Origin: Halorubrum sp. GN11_10-6_MGM
Lineage (GTDB): Archaea > Halobacteriota > Halobacteria > Halobacteriales > Haloferacaceae
Reading direction: 5' to 3'
Length of the DNA: 64,000 nucleotides
NCBI RefSeq assembly: GCF_005435165.1
Contig: NZ_SGUC01000005.1
Coordinates: forward strand, 1 to 64,000
The notes beneath the pieces are model-generated. The model was not told where the DNA came from, searched no databases, and saw nothing but the letters and a program-made list of their open reading frames with translations. Position numbers and translations under genes: made by a program. Shown one piece after another: positions 44,467 to 53,089 of the stretch (positions are counted from its first letter, which is position 1; every line of letters starts with the position of its first letter).

Positions 44467-46254
44467 CTACGCCTCCCGGCGGAGCCGATTGACGACGTAG
44501 TCGCGCTCCAGTTCTCCGAGGAACTCCCCGAGGCGCGGCCCCTGCGTGTCGTCAAAGAAGAGGCGGTAGCCCGCCGCGAAGAAGTCGCTCACCTCGACGT
44601 CGTGGTCGCGGGCGGTCTCGTACATCGCCCCCTGAATCTCCTCGCCGTCGTGGCCGTCGGCGACGAAGTCGGCGAGGTCGTCGAGCGCGGTCGCGACGTC
44701 GTCGTCGAACTCGACGTCCGGGAGGTCGGTCTGAAGGCGGTAATCGTACTCGTTGCCGGTCCGCTCGGCCCAGTTCCGCGCCTGCTCCACGCGGGCGAGC
44801 GCGGCGTCGACCGCGTCGGGGTCGGCGTCGTCGGGGATGTGTCCCTCGTCGCGGGCGAGGCGCTCGCGGAGCTCGGGGTCGTCGACCATGCCGAGGACCG
44901 CCGCGAACGTGTACGGCAGTCGGATCGGTTTCTCCGTCGGCGGGTCGTCCGCGCGGCCGACGACGAACGGGTAGGCGCGCTCGGCGAAGGCGGTCAGGTC
45001 CGGGTCGTCGACCTCGCCGAAGTACGCGCGCTCGAACCGGTCGAAGCGGTCGACGAGCTGGTCGAGCCGCTCGACGTCGAGGTCGCGGGCCTTCTTCGGG
45101 TGGAGCGCGAAGAAGTAGCGCAACACCTCGGGTTCGAGCAGCTCCAACAGCTCCTGGACGGTGACGACGTTCCCTTCGGAGGAGGAGAACGCCTCGCCGT
45201 TGAGCGTGAACCACTCGTACACCATCGGGACGGGCGGCTCCTCGCCGAAGACGTTCCGGGCGACGTCGACGCCCGAGGGCCACGACCCCTCGGCGTGGTC
45301 CTTCCCGAACGGCTCGAAGTCGACGCCGAGGACGCCCCACTGGGCCGGCCACTCCAGCCGCCACGGGAGCTTCCCCTCGCGGAACGTCGCGGTGCCCTCG
45401 TGACCGCACCCCTCGATGGTGTTGCCGCCGGCGTCCATGTCGGTACAGACGTAGTCGACGGTCTCGCGATCGAGGTCGATCGCCGTCACCGTCTCCGTCA
45501 CCTTCCCGCACGCCTCGCAGACGGGGTTGAAGGGGACGTACTCGTCGTCAATTTTGTCCTGATACGGCGAGAGCACCTCGCGGACGCGCTCGACGTCGCC
45601 GAGGACCGTTCGGAGCGCGTCGTCGAAGGCGCCGTCGGCGTACAGCTCGGTGTTCGACAGCATCTCGACGGGGACGTCCAGCCGGTCGGCGTCGGCCTTC
45701 AGCAGCCCCGCGAAGTGGGCGGCGTACGACTCGGCCTCGCCGAACGGGTCGGGGATCGCGGTGTACGGCTTCCCGAGGTTGCGGCCGAGCGCGCCGGCGT
45801 CGACCTCGCCGAGGCCGACGATCTCGCCGTCCGCGTTCGCCAGCTTGCGCGGGACCTTCCGCAGCGGGTCCTTGTCGTCGGAGGTGAACACCTGCCGGAC
45901 CTCGTGGCCGCGGTCGCGTAACACCTCGGCGACGAAGTAGCCGCGCATGATCTCGTTGAAGTTCCCGAGGTGCGCGACGCCGGACGGCGAGACGCCGCCC
46001 TTGATCACGATCGGCTCGTCGGGGTCGCGCGCCTCGATCTCGTCGGCGACGACGTCGGCCCAGAAGGCGCGGAACGTCTCGGCGGGCCCCTCCGCCGCGC
46101 CCTCGACGTCGTCGCCCCCGGCGTCGTCGGCCGCGCCCTCGCCGAGCGCGGTCTGCTCGGAGAGGATGTGCGGGGAGTCGTCGGGTGCGGCGGTCGCGGC
46201 GTCGGCCGCCTCGTCTCCGGTCGCGGGCTCGTCGGCAGCGTCGTCCGCGCTCAT
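44467..46254 (-). CDS. lysS: Lysyl-tRNA synthetase, class I
   Basis: The archaeal class I LysRS, unrelated to the bacterial class II enzyme. The 595-residue chain has the HIGH equivalent PSGVAHLGNFNE (~residues 89-100), a zinc site (CEACGKVTETVTAIDLD, then YVC and CGHEG) and the KMSKS equivalent FSSSEGN. The C-terminus forms an alpha-helical anticodon cage. The first ~65 residues are an acidic Ala/Asp-rich extension absent in shorter homologues. The start overlaps the pyrH stop by 4 nt. Confidence 0.95.
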   Translation of the reverse strand: MSADDAADEPATGDEAADAATAAPDDSPHILSEQTALGEGAADDAGGDDVEGAAEGPAETFRAFWADVVADEIEARDPDEPIVIKGGVSPSGVAHLGNFNEIMRGYFVAEVLRDRGHEVRQVFTSDDKDPLRKVPRKLANADGEIVGLGEVDAGALGRNLGKPYTAIPDPFGEAESYAAHFAGLLKADADRLDVPVEMLSNTELYADGAFDDALRTVLGDVERVREVLSPYQDKIDDEYVPFNPVCEACGKVTETVTAIDLDRETVDYVCTDMDAGGNTIEGCGHEGTATFREGKLPWRLEWPAQWGVLGVDFEPFGKDHAEGSWPSGVDVARNVFGEEPPVPMVYEWFTLNGEAFSSSEGNVVTVQELLELLEPEVLRYFFALHPKKARDLDVERLDQLVDRFDRFERAYFGEVDDPDLTAFAERAYPFVVGRADDPPTEKPIRLPYTFAAVLGMVDDPELRERLARDEGHIPDDADPDAVDAALARVEQARNWAERTGNEYDYRLQTDLPDVEFDDDVATALDDLADFVADGHDGEEIQGAMYETARDHDVEVSDFFAAGYRLFFDDTQGPRLGEFLGELERDYVVNRLRREA

Positions 46255-46970
46255 CGCTCCTCCGTCCAGTAGCTCGGCGCCTCGCCGTCGACGGGAACGA
46301 CGTCGGTCCCCGTGTGGTCGCCGCGCAACACGGCGTCGACGACGGCGGTCGGATCGGTCCCGTCGAGGACGATCGACCGGATACCGGCACGGTCGATCAG
46401 CTTCGCGGCGAGCAGGTCGACGGGCGCGGACGCGCCCGCGTCGCGGCTCATCGGGAGGACGATATCGACGAGTTCGGCCGGCGACAGCGACGTGAACTGG
46501 GTCGCGTCGGGGTCGGCGTTGGGGTCGGCGTCGTACACGCCGTCGGCGCTCGTGGCGTACACGAGCAGGTCGGCGTCGACAGACTCGGCGAACGCGGCGG
46601 CGACCGCGTCGGTCGTCTGTCCCGGCGTCACCCCGCCCATCACCGCGACCTCATCGCGGCGGAGCGCCGCCGCCGCCTCCTCGGTGTCGGTAGCGGGCGC
46701 GAGGCTCGCGCGATCGCCGAGCGCGGCGATCAGCAGCCGGGCGTTGAGCCGGGTCGTCCCGATGCCGAGCCGGTCGAGTTCGACCTCGTTGGCGCCGATC
46801 TCTCTGGCCGTCTCGATGTACTCCCGGGCGACGCCGCCGCCGCCGACGACGACCCCGACCTCGCAGCCGTCGGCGGCCAGCCGTTCGATCGCCTCGGCGT
46901 ACGCGGCCACGCGCGCGGGGTCGAGGTCCGGCGCGAGTACGCTTCCGCCGACAGAAACGACGACTCTCAT
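46251..46970 (-). CDS. pyrH: UMP kinase (archaeal PyrH)
   Basis: Phosphorylates UMP to UDP in pyrimidine nucleotide synthesis; amino-acid-kinase fold. The 239-residue chain starts MRVVVSVGGSVLAPDLD (phosphate-binding), with VGVVVGGGGVAREYI, GIGTTRLNARLLI, GGVTPGQTTDAVAA and the TSADGVYDADPNADPDA nucleotide loop. First gene of the operon pyrH-lysS-zinc protein, with ATGA overlap to lysS. Confidence 0.95.
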   Translation of the reverse strand: MRVVVSVGGSVLAPDLDPARVAAYAEAIERLAADGCEVGVVVGGGGVAREYIETAREIGANEVELDRLGIGTTRLNARLLIAALGDRASLAPATDTEEAAAALRRDEVAVMGGVTPGQTTDAVAAAFAESVDADLLVYATSADGVYDADPNADPDATQFTSLSPAELVDIVLPMSRDAGASAPVDLLAAKLIDRAGIRSIVLDGTDPTAVVDAVLRGDHTGTDVVPVDGEAPSYWTEER

Positions 46971-47101
46971 TGGCGACGAATACCCCTGTCGCGGGCTTAA
47001 GGATTGTCAAGCGGGGACGCGCGCGGAACCGTCCCCACCGGAGCTCCCGACCGGTCGGGCGACCGGGAAACGCCTAAGCCGGTCGCGACCCGCTCTCGGG
47101 T

Positions 47102-47995
47102 ATGCGACCGATTTCGATCGTCGGCGAGGGGGCCACTGAGCTGGCCCGTCGGCTCGCGGCGCGACTCGACGGCCGAGTCGCCGTCGTCGAGCGCGACGGC
47201 GACTCGCTCGACCGAGGCGGCGATGCGAGCGGGGAGCGGCGCGGCGAACCGAGACGGAGCGAGCCGGATCGGACCGGCCCGACCGCCGACGGCGGTGTCG
47301 TGAACCCGGCGCAGCGACCCGAGGCGGACACGGATATCGCCTTCGACGCCGACGGGAACTGGGCCGGCCGGGGGAGCGTCGAGGGGTTCAACGACCTCCT
47401 CGACGGGCTCGCCCCGGACCACGACTACCTGCTGGCCGTCCGCGAGTCACGGCTGCGCGTGCCCGCGGTCCTCCTCGGTCCGGACCCGGACCCGGAGGGC
47501 GTCCCGGGGACCGTCCTCGCGACCGCGACGGGAGCCGACGAGGTCGACCTCGACGGGCTCGTCGCCGACCTCGACGACGCGGAGCCGTGGGTCACACGCG
47601 AGACGCTGGTACGCCGCGTCGAGGCGTCGGCAGACGCGGATCGGTCGGGGGCTATCGCCACGTTCACCGGTCGGGTGCGCGCCCGCGACACCCCGGACGA
47701 CGACCGGACGACGCACCTCGCGTTCGAGAAGTACGAGGGGGTCGCCGAAGCGCGGATGGACGACATCGCCGACGAGCTGACGGACCGAGAGGGCGTCTTC
47801 GACGTGCGGATGCACCACCGCACCGGCGTGATCGAGGCGGGCGAGGACATCGTGTTCGTCGTCGTCCTCGCCGGGCATCGTCGCGATGCGTTCCGAACGG
47901 TCGAGGACGGGATCGACCGGCTGAAAGACGAGGTGCCGATATTCAAAAAGGAAGCGACGGAGTCGGAGACGTTCTGGGTCCACCGGCGCGACTGA
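47102..47995 (+). CDS. moaE: Molybdopterin synthase catalytic subunit MoaE fused to MobB-like domain
   Basis: Adds dithiolene sulfur to precursor Z in molybdopterin synthesis. The last ~140 of 297 residues are MoaE: GAIATFTGRVRARD, YEKY-like FEKYEGVAEARMDDI, MHHRTGVIEAGEDIVFVVVLAGHR and the catalytic Lys segment FKKEATESETFWV. The N-terminal ~160 residues resemble MobB (GTPase partner in guanine dinucleotide formation). However, the P-loop reads VGEGATELA instead of GxxGxGKT, so nucleotide binding may be lost. A disordered Arg/Gly/Asp insert lies at residues ~40-75. No MoaD nearby. Confidence 0.9.
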   Translation: MRPISIVGEGATELARRLAARLDGRVAVVERDGDSLDRGGDASGERRGEPRRSEPDRTGPTADGGVVNPAQRPEADTDIAFDADGNWAGRGSVEGFNDLLDGLAPDHDYLLAVRESRLRVPAVLLGPDPDPEGVPGTVLATATGADEVDLDGLVADLDDAEPWVTRETLVRRVEASADADRSGAIATFTGRVRARDTPDDDRTTHLAFEKYEGVAEARMDDIADELTDREGVFDVRMHHRTGVIEAGEDIVFVVVLAGHRRDAFRTVEDGIDRLKDEVPIFKKEATESETFWVHRRD

Positions 47996-48387
47996 GCGGC
48001 GCGGATCGGCCGTGGCGGGCGGGCGATCGGAGGCGGCGGACGGGCGATCGGAGGCGGCGGGCGCCAGCGAGACTGTCCGACGGGCGCCCGCGAGATGACC
48101 GCGCGGGACCACGCGGACCGCGCCTGGCGGTCCGAATAGAGCAACGTTTTCCGCTACATGCCCGCCGAACCGGCGGCAAAATGGTTACTCGGTCGCCCGA
48201 GTACACGATCCGAAAAACTTCTTCAGAACAGATTATAAAATGTCTAAAGAGATCTGAAACGGTTATGAAGAGTCTGTCAGACACGTTTTAGCGCGTCGGT
48301 GGTCCGTGAAACGCTCTGAAAGCCCCTGAACACCGCCCAACGGTGTCTCCTTTATAACACCCTTCGGCAGTAAGCGTGAGGTGTACC
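47996..48387. other. Intergenic region with AT-rich island
   Basis: 48000-48170 is GC-rich and contains a 21-bp tandem duplication (gggcgatcggaggcggcg units). From about 48178 to 48300 the sequence turns AT-rich, with a 36-codon open reading from ATG 48180 that I do not trust as a gene, and a gtctg/cagac mini-palindrome. Just before the next gene, acaccg/cggtgt (48330-48346) forms a 6-bp hairpin upstream of the TATA box ctttataac (48350-48358). Confidence 0.5.
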
Positions 48388-48648
48388 ATGAGCGCGACTG
48401 CGAACCCCTCCACGAACGCGAGCGCGAACGACGACCACAGCAAGGAAGAGCGGCTGAAGCAGTACCTGCTCGACCGCGCCCAAGACGGTGAGATGTACTT
48501 CAAAGGGAAGTTCATCTCCGAGGACGTCGACCTCTCGCCGAAGGAGATTGGCGCCCTGATGGTGAAGCTCCGCGACTCCGCGACGGAACTCACCGTCGAG
48601 AAGTGGTCGTACACGGGCGCGACGACCTGGCGCGTCGAGCCCGCCTGA
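48388..48648 (+). CDS. Small winged-helix-like protein (DUF7123-like)
   Basis: An 86-residue protein. After a Ser/Asn-rich start it reads KEERLKQYLLDRAQDGEMYFKGKFISEDVDLSPKEIGALMVKL, a winged-helix pattern, ending EKWSYTGATTWRVEPA. This matches a highly conserved haloarchaeal family I know as DUF7123. TATA box ctttataac is centred about 34 nt before the ATG. Probably DNA-binding; targets unknown. Confidence 0.88.
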   Translation: MSATANPSTNASANDDHSKEERLKQYLLDRAQDGEMYFKGKFISEDVDLSPKEIGALMVKLRDSATELTVEKWSYTGATTWRVEPA

Positions 48649-48678
48649 CGGACTCGCGCCGCCGACCGACGCACACAG

Positions 48679-48726
48679 CACCGACCCCGACACCCGCCGC
48701 CGCACCGACCCCGACACCCGCCGCCG
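48679..48726. repeat. Perfect 24-bp tandem duplication
   Basis: The unit beginning caccgaccccgacacccg occurs twice without mismatch (48679-48702 and 48703-48726), in the gap between the winged-helix gene and the site-2 protease promoter. Likely replication slippage. Confidence 0.8.
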
Positions 48727-48875
48727 GATCGGACCCGGCGGCTCGGTCCCCGACTCGACGACTTTCGACCGCGTGCGCGTCCGCCGCTCGAACCGAGCGG
48801 ACGACCAGTTCGCGTTTCCGGTTCCCGTTCCCGCCGACGCGGGGTTTATACTCGCCGACCAGTTACGACGTGACG

Positions 48876-50024
48876 ATGCCAGAACACGAGGACGCGGCGG
48901 CGGCCGGCGACGGCGCGCCGCGTCCGGAGCCCCTCCGGACGTTCTTTCGGATCGACGAGGTCCGCCGCGAGGACGGTCGAGTGCGATACCGCGGCGAGTC
49001 GTACGTTCCGGAGCGGACGCTGTTGCGGAAGCTGACCCCGCACTTCCGCGAGGCGGGCTACGAGGTCGACGTCGAGGTCGTCGAGGGAGGACACGTCGTC
49101 GTCGCGACGCCCTTCGACCGCGGCCGCGACGGCGTTCCGTGGGTGAACGTCGCCATGTTCGCCGCCACGATACTGTCGACGCTGTTCGTCGGCGCGTACG
49201 GGTGGTACTACGTCCCGCTCGCGGAGATACAGTCGAACCCCCTGACGCTGCTTCAGGCGTGGCCGTTCACGGCCGCCGTCCTCGGCGTGCTGATGACCCA
49301 CGAGCTCGGTCACTACGCCGCCGGTCGGTACCACGGTGTCCCCGTCTCGCTGCCGTACGTCATCCCCTTCATCTTCCCGTTCGGCACGCTCGGCGCGGTG
49401 ATCCGCATCCGCGGCCGGATGCCCTCGCGAAAGGTGCTGTTCGACATCGGCGCGGCCGGACCGATCGCGGGGTTGGTCGCGACGGTCGCCGTGACCGCGA
49501 TCGGGCTGTCGCTCGACCCGATCCGGGTGCCGGCGGAGCTCGCGAACTCCTCGGGCGCGGTGATCCGATTCAACAACCCGCCACTGCTGGAGTTCATCGC
49601 CGGCGCCCTCGGCCAGCCGACGAGCTACGGCGACCCGCGGCTCACCGCCCACCCGGTCGTCATCGGCGGGTGGGTCGGGATGTTCTTCACCCTCCTGAAC
49701 CTCCTCCCGGTGGGCCAGCTCGACGGCGGCCACATGGTCCGGGCGATGATCGGGTCGCGGCAGGAGACGGTGGCGGCGCTCGTCCCCGGGGCGCTGTTCG
49801 GGATCGCCGCCTATCTCTACTTCTGGCGTGGGCTCGGGCTGAACGAGTCGGTCGGCCTGTGGGCGTTCTGGGGCGTGTTCGCGACGGTGATCGCGTTCAA
49901 CGGCCCGGCGGACCCGACCGACGAGGCGGGGATAGGAGCCTCGCGGCTCGCGGTCGGCGCCGCGACGTTCGCCGTCGGTGCGCTCTGTTTCCTCCTCGTG
50001 CCGATCCAGGTCGTCGGCGGGTGA
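48876..50024 (+). CDS. Site-2 protease family zinc metalloprotease (M50)
   Basis: Intramembrane protease that cleaves transmembrane substrates. The 382-residue protein has a soluble N-terminal part (~95 residues) and about seven helices. The catalytic HELGH is in LMTHELGHYAAGRYHGVPVSLPYVIPF, and the third zinc ligand is in NLLPVGQLDGGHM. ATG 48876 is supported by TATA box gtttatac (48844-48851), centred 29 nt upstream. No PDZ domain is seen. Substrate unknown; the FkbM gene follows by 7 nt and is probably co-transcribed. Confidence 0.93.
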   Translation: MPEHEDAAAAGDGAPRPEPLRTFFRIDEVRREDGRVRYRGESYVPERTLLRKLTPHFREAGYEVDVEVVEGGHVVVATPFDRGRDGVPWVNVAMFAATILSTLFVGAYGWYYVPLAEIQSNPLTLLQAWPFTAAVLGVLMTHELGHYAAGRYHGVPVSLPYVIPFIFPFGTLGAVIRIRGRMPSRKVLFDIGAAGPIAGLVATVAVTAIGLSLDPIRVPAELANSSGAVIRFNNPPLLEFIAGALGQPTSYGDPRLTAHPVVIGGWVGMFFTLLNLLPVGQLDGGHMVRAMIGSRQETVAALVPGALFGIAAYLYFWRGLGLNESVGLWAFWGVFATVIAFNGPADPTDEAGIGASRLAVGAATFAVGALCFLLVPIQVVGG

Positions 50025-50031
50025 GGCCGCG

Positions 50032-50940
50032 ATGACCGGGCTCGTGTCGCGGCTGTGGACGCGGGTCGAACGGCTCGGCTACCGGAGCCTCTACCGGATC
50101 GCCGACCTGACGTACGCGCTCGGCGTCGCGACGCCGAAGCGGACGGTCGCCGGGACCTACTGGAGCTACGAGCCGACGAACCCGCACGGCGACGACCCCG
50201 GGCTGGCCGCGCTCGACCGGCTGCCCGACGACGCCGTGGTCCTCGACGTCGGCGCGCACGTCGGCGAACACGCGATCCCGCTGGCGCGCGACACCGACCG
50301 GCGCGTGGTCGCGTTCGAGCCCAACGGGGAGAGCGCGGACCGGCTGGCGCGCAACGCCGAGCGGAACGGTCTCGGCGGGCGGGACGGGCCCGGTGGTCGG
50401 TACGGACCCGGAGACCCGATCAACCTCCGGCGGGCCGGCGTCGGCGACGCGAACGCGACGCTCACCTTCTACCGGTCGACGTTCTCGAAGTGCTCCGCGT
50501 TCGACCGCGAGTCGGCGACCCGGTGGGGGGCGACGGTCGCGGCCGCGGAGTCGGTGCCGGTCCGGCGCCTCGACGACCTCGTCGAAGGGGTCGGGGCGGG
50601 GAGTTCGACGGCCGGCGAGGCGGCGGACGCCGACCCCGTCCCGCCGCCGGACGCGATCAAGGTCGACGTCGAGGGACGCGAGGGGGCGGTCCTCCGAGGC
50701 GCGGCGGAGACGCTCGCGACCCACCGCCCGCTGCTGGTCGTGGAGGTCCACAAGTCGGGAACGGTAGACGGGGATTCAGGGGACGAGGGCTCGGCCGATA
50801 GGGGCTCGACGGGCGGAAGTTCGGCGGACGCCGGCTCCGCCGGCCTCCGCGAGTGGCTGGACGCGCGGGACTACGTCGTCGAAGAAGCGGAGGACGTGTG
50901 GATCTGTCGGCCGGCGGGAGAGTCGACCGAACGTCCGTGA
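50032..50940 (+). CDS. FkbM family SAM-dependent methyltransferase
   Basis: A 302-residue protein with the Rossmann SAM motif VVLDVGAHVGEHAIPLARD (~residues 70-88), the acidic loop FEPNGES, and the FkbM signature IKVDVEGREGAVLRGA. Disordered Gly/Ser/Asp inserts occur near residues 195 and 255. FkbM proteins O-methylate sugars or natural products, so modification of surface glycans or glycolipids is plausible. It follows the site-2 protease gene closely. Confidence 0.9.
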   Translation: MTGLVSRLWTRVERLGYRSLYRIADLTYALGVATPKRTVAGTYWSYEPTNPHGDDPGLAALDRLPDDAVVLDVGAHVGEHAIPLARDTDRRVVAFEPNGESADRLARNAERNGLGGRDGPGGRYGPGDPINLRRAGVGDANATLTFYRSTFSKCSAFDRESATRWGATVAAAESVPVRRLDDLVEGVGAGSSTAGEAADADPVPPPDAIKVDVEGREGAVLRGAAETLATHRPLLVVEVHKSGTVDGDSGDEGSADRGSTGGSSADAGSAGLREWLDARDYVVEEAEDVWICRPAGESTERP

Positions 50941-50941
50941 C

Positions 50942-52615
50942 TCAGTCGTTGCGGCGGTTCTTCATCCCCTGCCGGGTGAACTGCGGCGTCGTGCGGAGCC
51001 CGCGCTTCTTTCGGAACGACCGGTACAAGGCGATCGCGAGCGGCGCGGCCAGCGCGAGGACGACCGCCGCGAGCCGCCAGTTGTTCGCGAACGAGTAGAG
51101 GATCGTCGCCGAGAGGACGCCGACGGCGAGCAGCACGGAGTAGGCGATCCGCATCGCCAGCTTCTCTAACACCTTCGTGTCGTCCTCCAAGACGACGTTG
51201 ACCGTCAGGTCGTCGCGGTTGGCGCGGTCGAGGAACTCGTCGGCCTTCGGCGGGACGGTGAACAGCGCCTCGGTCGTCTTCTGGACCTGGCGACCGGCGT
51301 CCTCGGCGAGGTCGCGGGCGGTCTGCTCGTAGTACCCCTCCTCGCGGAGGTACTCCGTCGCCGTCGAGATGAAGTCGAACTCGGGGTCGAGCGTGACGCA
51401 GACCCCCTCGACGACGGTGGCGACCCGGAGGACCAAGGCGAGGTTCGGCGGGAGCCGCAGCGGGAACTCGTAGATGGTCGACTCCACCTGCTCGATGATC
51501 TGGTTCACCTGGTACTGCTCGATGTCCTCGCCGCTGGCGTCGGCGATGGCCAGCTCCATCACGTTGCCCATCACCTCGCGGTCGGCCTCCGGCGACAGCG
51601 TCCCCATCGAGATGAGCGTGTCGAGGATGGCGTCGATGTCCTGTCGCGCGACCGCGACGTAGAACTCGACGATCTTCTCCTGAACGAACGGGTCCACGCG
51701 CCCGGCCATCCCGAAGTCGTAGAAGATCACGGCGCCGTCGTCCGCGACCGCGAGGTTCCCCGGGTGGGGGTCGGCGTGGAACACGCCGTCTTCGATGATC
51801 ATCTGGAGGTACACCTCCTGAAGCGTCTCCGCGACCGCCGTCCGGTCGTGGCCCGCCTCGTCGAGCGCGTCGATGTCGCTGATCTTCGTCCCCGGGACGT
51901 ACTCCATCGTGAGCACCCGCGGCCCGGACATCGACTCGTACGTCTCGGGGATCCGGATCCGGTCCTCGCCGGCGAAGTTGCCGCGGATCTCTTCCAGCAT
52001 CGTCCGCTCGCGGGCGTAGTCCATCTCCTCGCGGATGGTCTTCGCGAACTCGTCGGCGAGGTTCTCCAAGGAGAACGCCCGCCCGGCGCCGGTGAACCGT
52101 TTGATGAGCGGGATCGACCAGCGGATCGTCCGGAGGTCGGCCTCGACGAGCGACTCGATGCCGGGGCGACGGACCTTCACGGCGACCGTGTCGCCCTCGT
52201 ACGTCGCGGTGTACACCTGCCCGAGGCTGGCGCCGCTTATCGGGTCGCGGTCGAACTCGTCGAAGACGTCGTCGACGGGACCGAACTCGTCTTCTAAGAC
52301 GACCTTCGACTCGGCCCACGGCGCGGGGGGCACGTCGTCCTGAAGCCCCTCCAACACCTCGATGTACGCCGGCGGCAGGATGTCGGGGCGCGTCGAGAGG
52401 ATCTGTCCGAGCTTGATGAACGTCGGCCCGAGCGTGAGCAGGATGTCGAGCAGGATCGCTGCGCGCTCGCGTTGGGTCTCGGCGTCGACCTCGCGGCTCC
52501 CGCCGAACAGGAAGTACCGCCGCCGGTCACGCCAGTACGCGAGGATCAGCGGCGAGAACCGCCGCAGGACGACGACGAACCGCCAGTAGGCGCGAAGGTT
52601 GACCAGCGTGACCAC
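50942..52615 (-). CDS. ABC1/UbiB family atypical kinase
   Basis: A 557-residue membrane protein of the ABC1/ADCK/UbiB family. The KxGQ motif is in FIKLGQILSTRPDILPP (~residues 66-82), with the Ala-rich ISGASLGQVYTA loop, VAVKVRRPG, HADPHPGNLAV (catalytic loop) and FYDFGMAGR (DFG). Two C-terminal helices (VLLAVGVLSATILYSF; LAAVVLALAAPLAIALY) anchor it. Relatives support quinone synthesis; archaeal roles are unproven. The GTG start lies 3 nt after the Hsp20 stop, forming an operon. Confidence 0.92.
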   Translation of the reverse strand: MVTLVNLRAYWRFVVVLRRFSPLILAYWRDRRRYFLFGGSREVDAETQRERAAILLDILLTLGPTFIKLGQILSTRPDILPPAYIEVLEGLQDDVPPAPWAESKVVLEDEFGPVDDVFDEFDRDPISGASLGQVYTATYEGDTVAVKVRRPGIESLVEADLRTIRWSIPLIKRFTGAGRAFSLENLADEFAKTIREEMDYARERTMLEEIRGNFAGEDRIRIPETYESMSGPRVLTMEYVPGTKISDIDALDEAGHDRTAVAETLQEVYLQMIIEDGVFHADPHPGNLAVADDGAVIFYDFGMAGRVDPFVQEKIVEFYVAVARQDIDAILDTLISMGTLSPEADREVMGNVMELAIADASGEDIEQYQVNQIIEQVESTIYEFPLRLPPNLALVLRVATVVEGVCVTLDPEFDFISTATEYLREEGYYEQTARDLAEDAGRQVQKTTEALFTVPPKADEFLDRANRDDLTVNVVLEDDTKVLEKLAMRIAYSVLLAVGVLSATILYSFANNWRLAAVVLALAAPLAIALYRSFRKKRGLRTTPQFTRQGMKNRRND

Positions 52616-52618
52616 CCG

Positions 52619-53008
52619 TCAGGCGCCGGCCCCGTCGTCGTCGGGGGCCTCGTCCGCGTCGTCGACGGGGATGGTCCGGGAGACGTCTCGCTCCCGCTTC
52701 GGGAGCGAGATTTCGAGGACGCCGCGGTCGATCTCGGCGTCCGCGCCCGCGCCGTCGGCGTCGCTCGGGAGGGGGAGCTCCGCGTCGAGGAACAGCGGGC
52801 GGTCCTCGCGAACGTACTCGAACCCGTCGGGAACGGCCTTGTCGCGGCGCCCCTCGATCTCGATGCGCCCGTCCTCGACGAGGACCTCGGTGGTCTCCGC
52901 GGTCGCGCCCGGGAGGTCGACGACGAGGACGTACCCGTCGTCCGACTCGAGTAAGTCCGCAAACACCGCGTCCGGGAGGTCCCGGAGCGCGTCACGTAGC
53001 GCTGACAT
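52619..53008 (-). CDS. Hsp20/alpha-crystallin small heat shock protein
   Basis: A 129-residue protein with an alpha-crystallin core: YVLVVDLPGATAETTEVLVEDGRIEIEGRRD, then DAEIDRGVLEISLPKRE, the GVL-x-LPK strand. A Pro/Asp-rich acidic tail follows, and no IxI motif is visible, which may affect oligomer assembly. Its TATA-like ggtttttc is centred about 30 nt upstream. Co-transcribed with the ABC1 kinase. Confidence 0.88.
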   Translation of the reverse strand: MSALRDALRDLPDAVFADLLESDDGYVLVVDLPGATAETTEVLVEDGRIEIEGRRDKAVPDGFEYVREDRPLFLDAELPLPSDADGAGADAEIDRGVLEISLPKRERDVSRTIPVDDADEAPDDDGAGA

Positions 53009-53089
53009 GGGATCTCGTAGGGTCGCCGCGGCGAAAAACCTGTGGAAAGGGGGGTGGGTCGGCGGGGGATCCGTCTGTCCCGTCCCGGA

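Noticed and set aside
48180-48291. 36-codon ORF in the AT-rich island
   Set aside because: No recognisable family and no TATA box at the right distance; composition is not distinctive. Kept only as part of the island.
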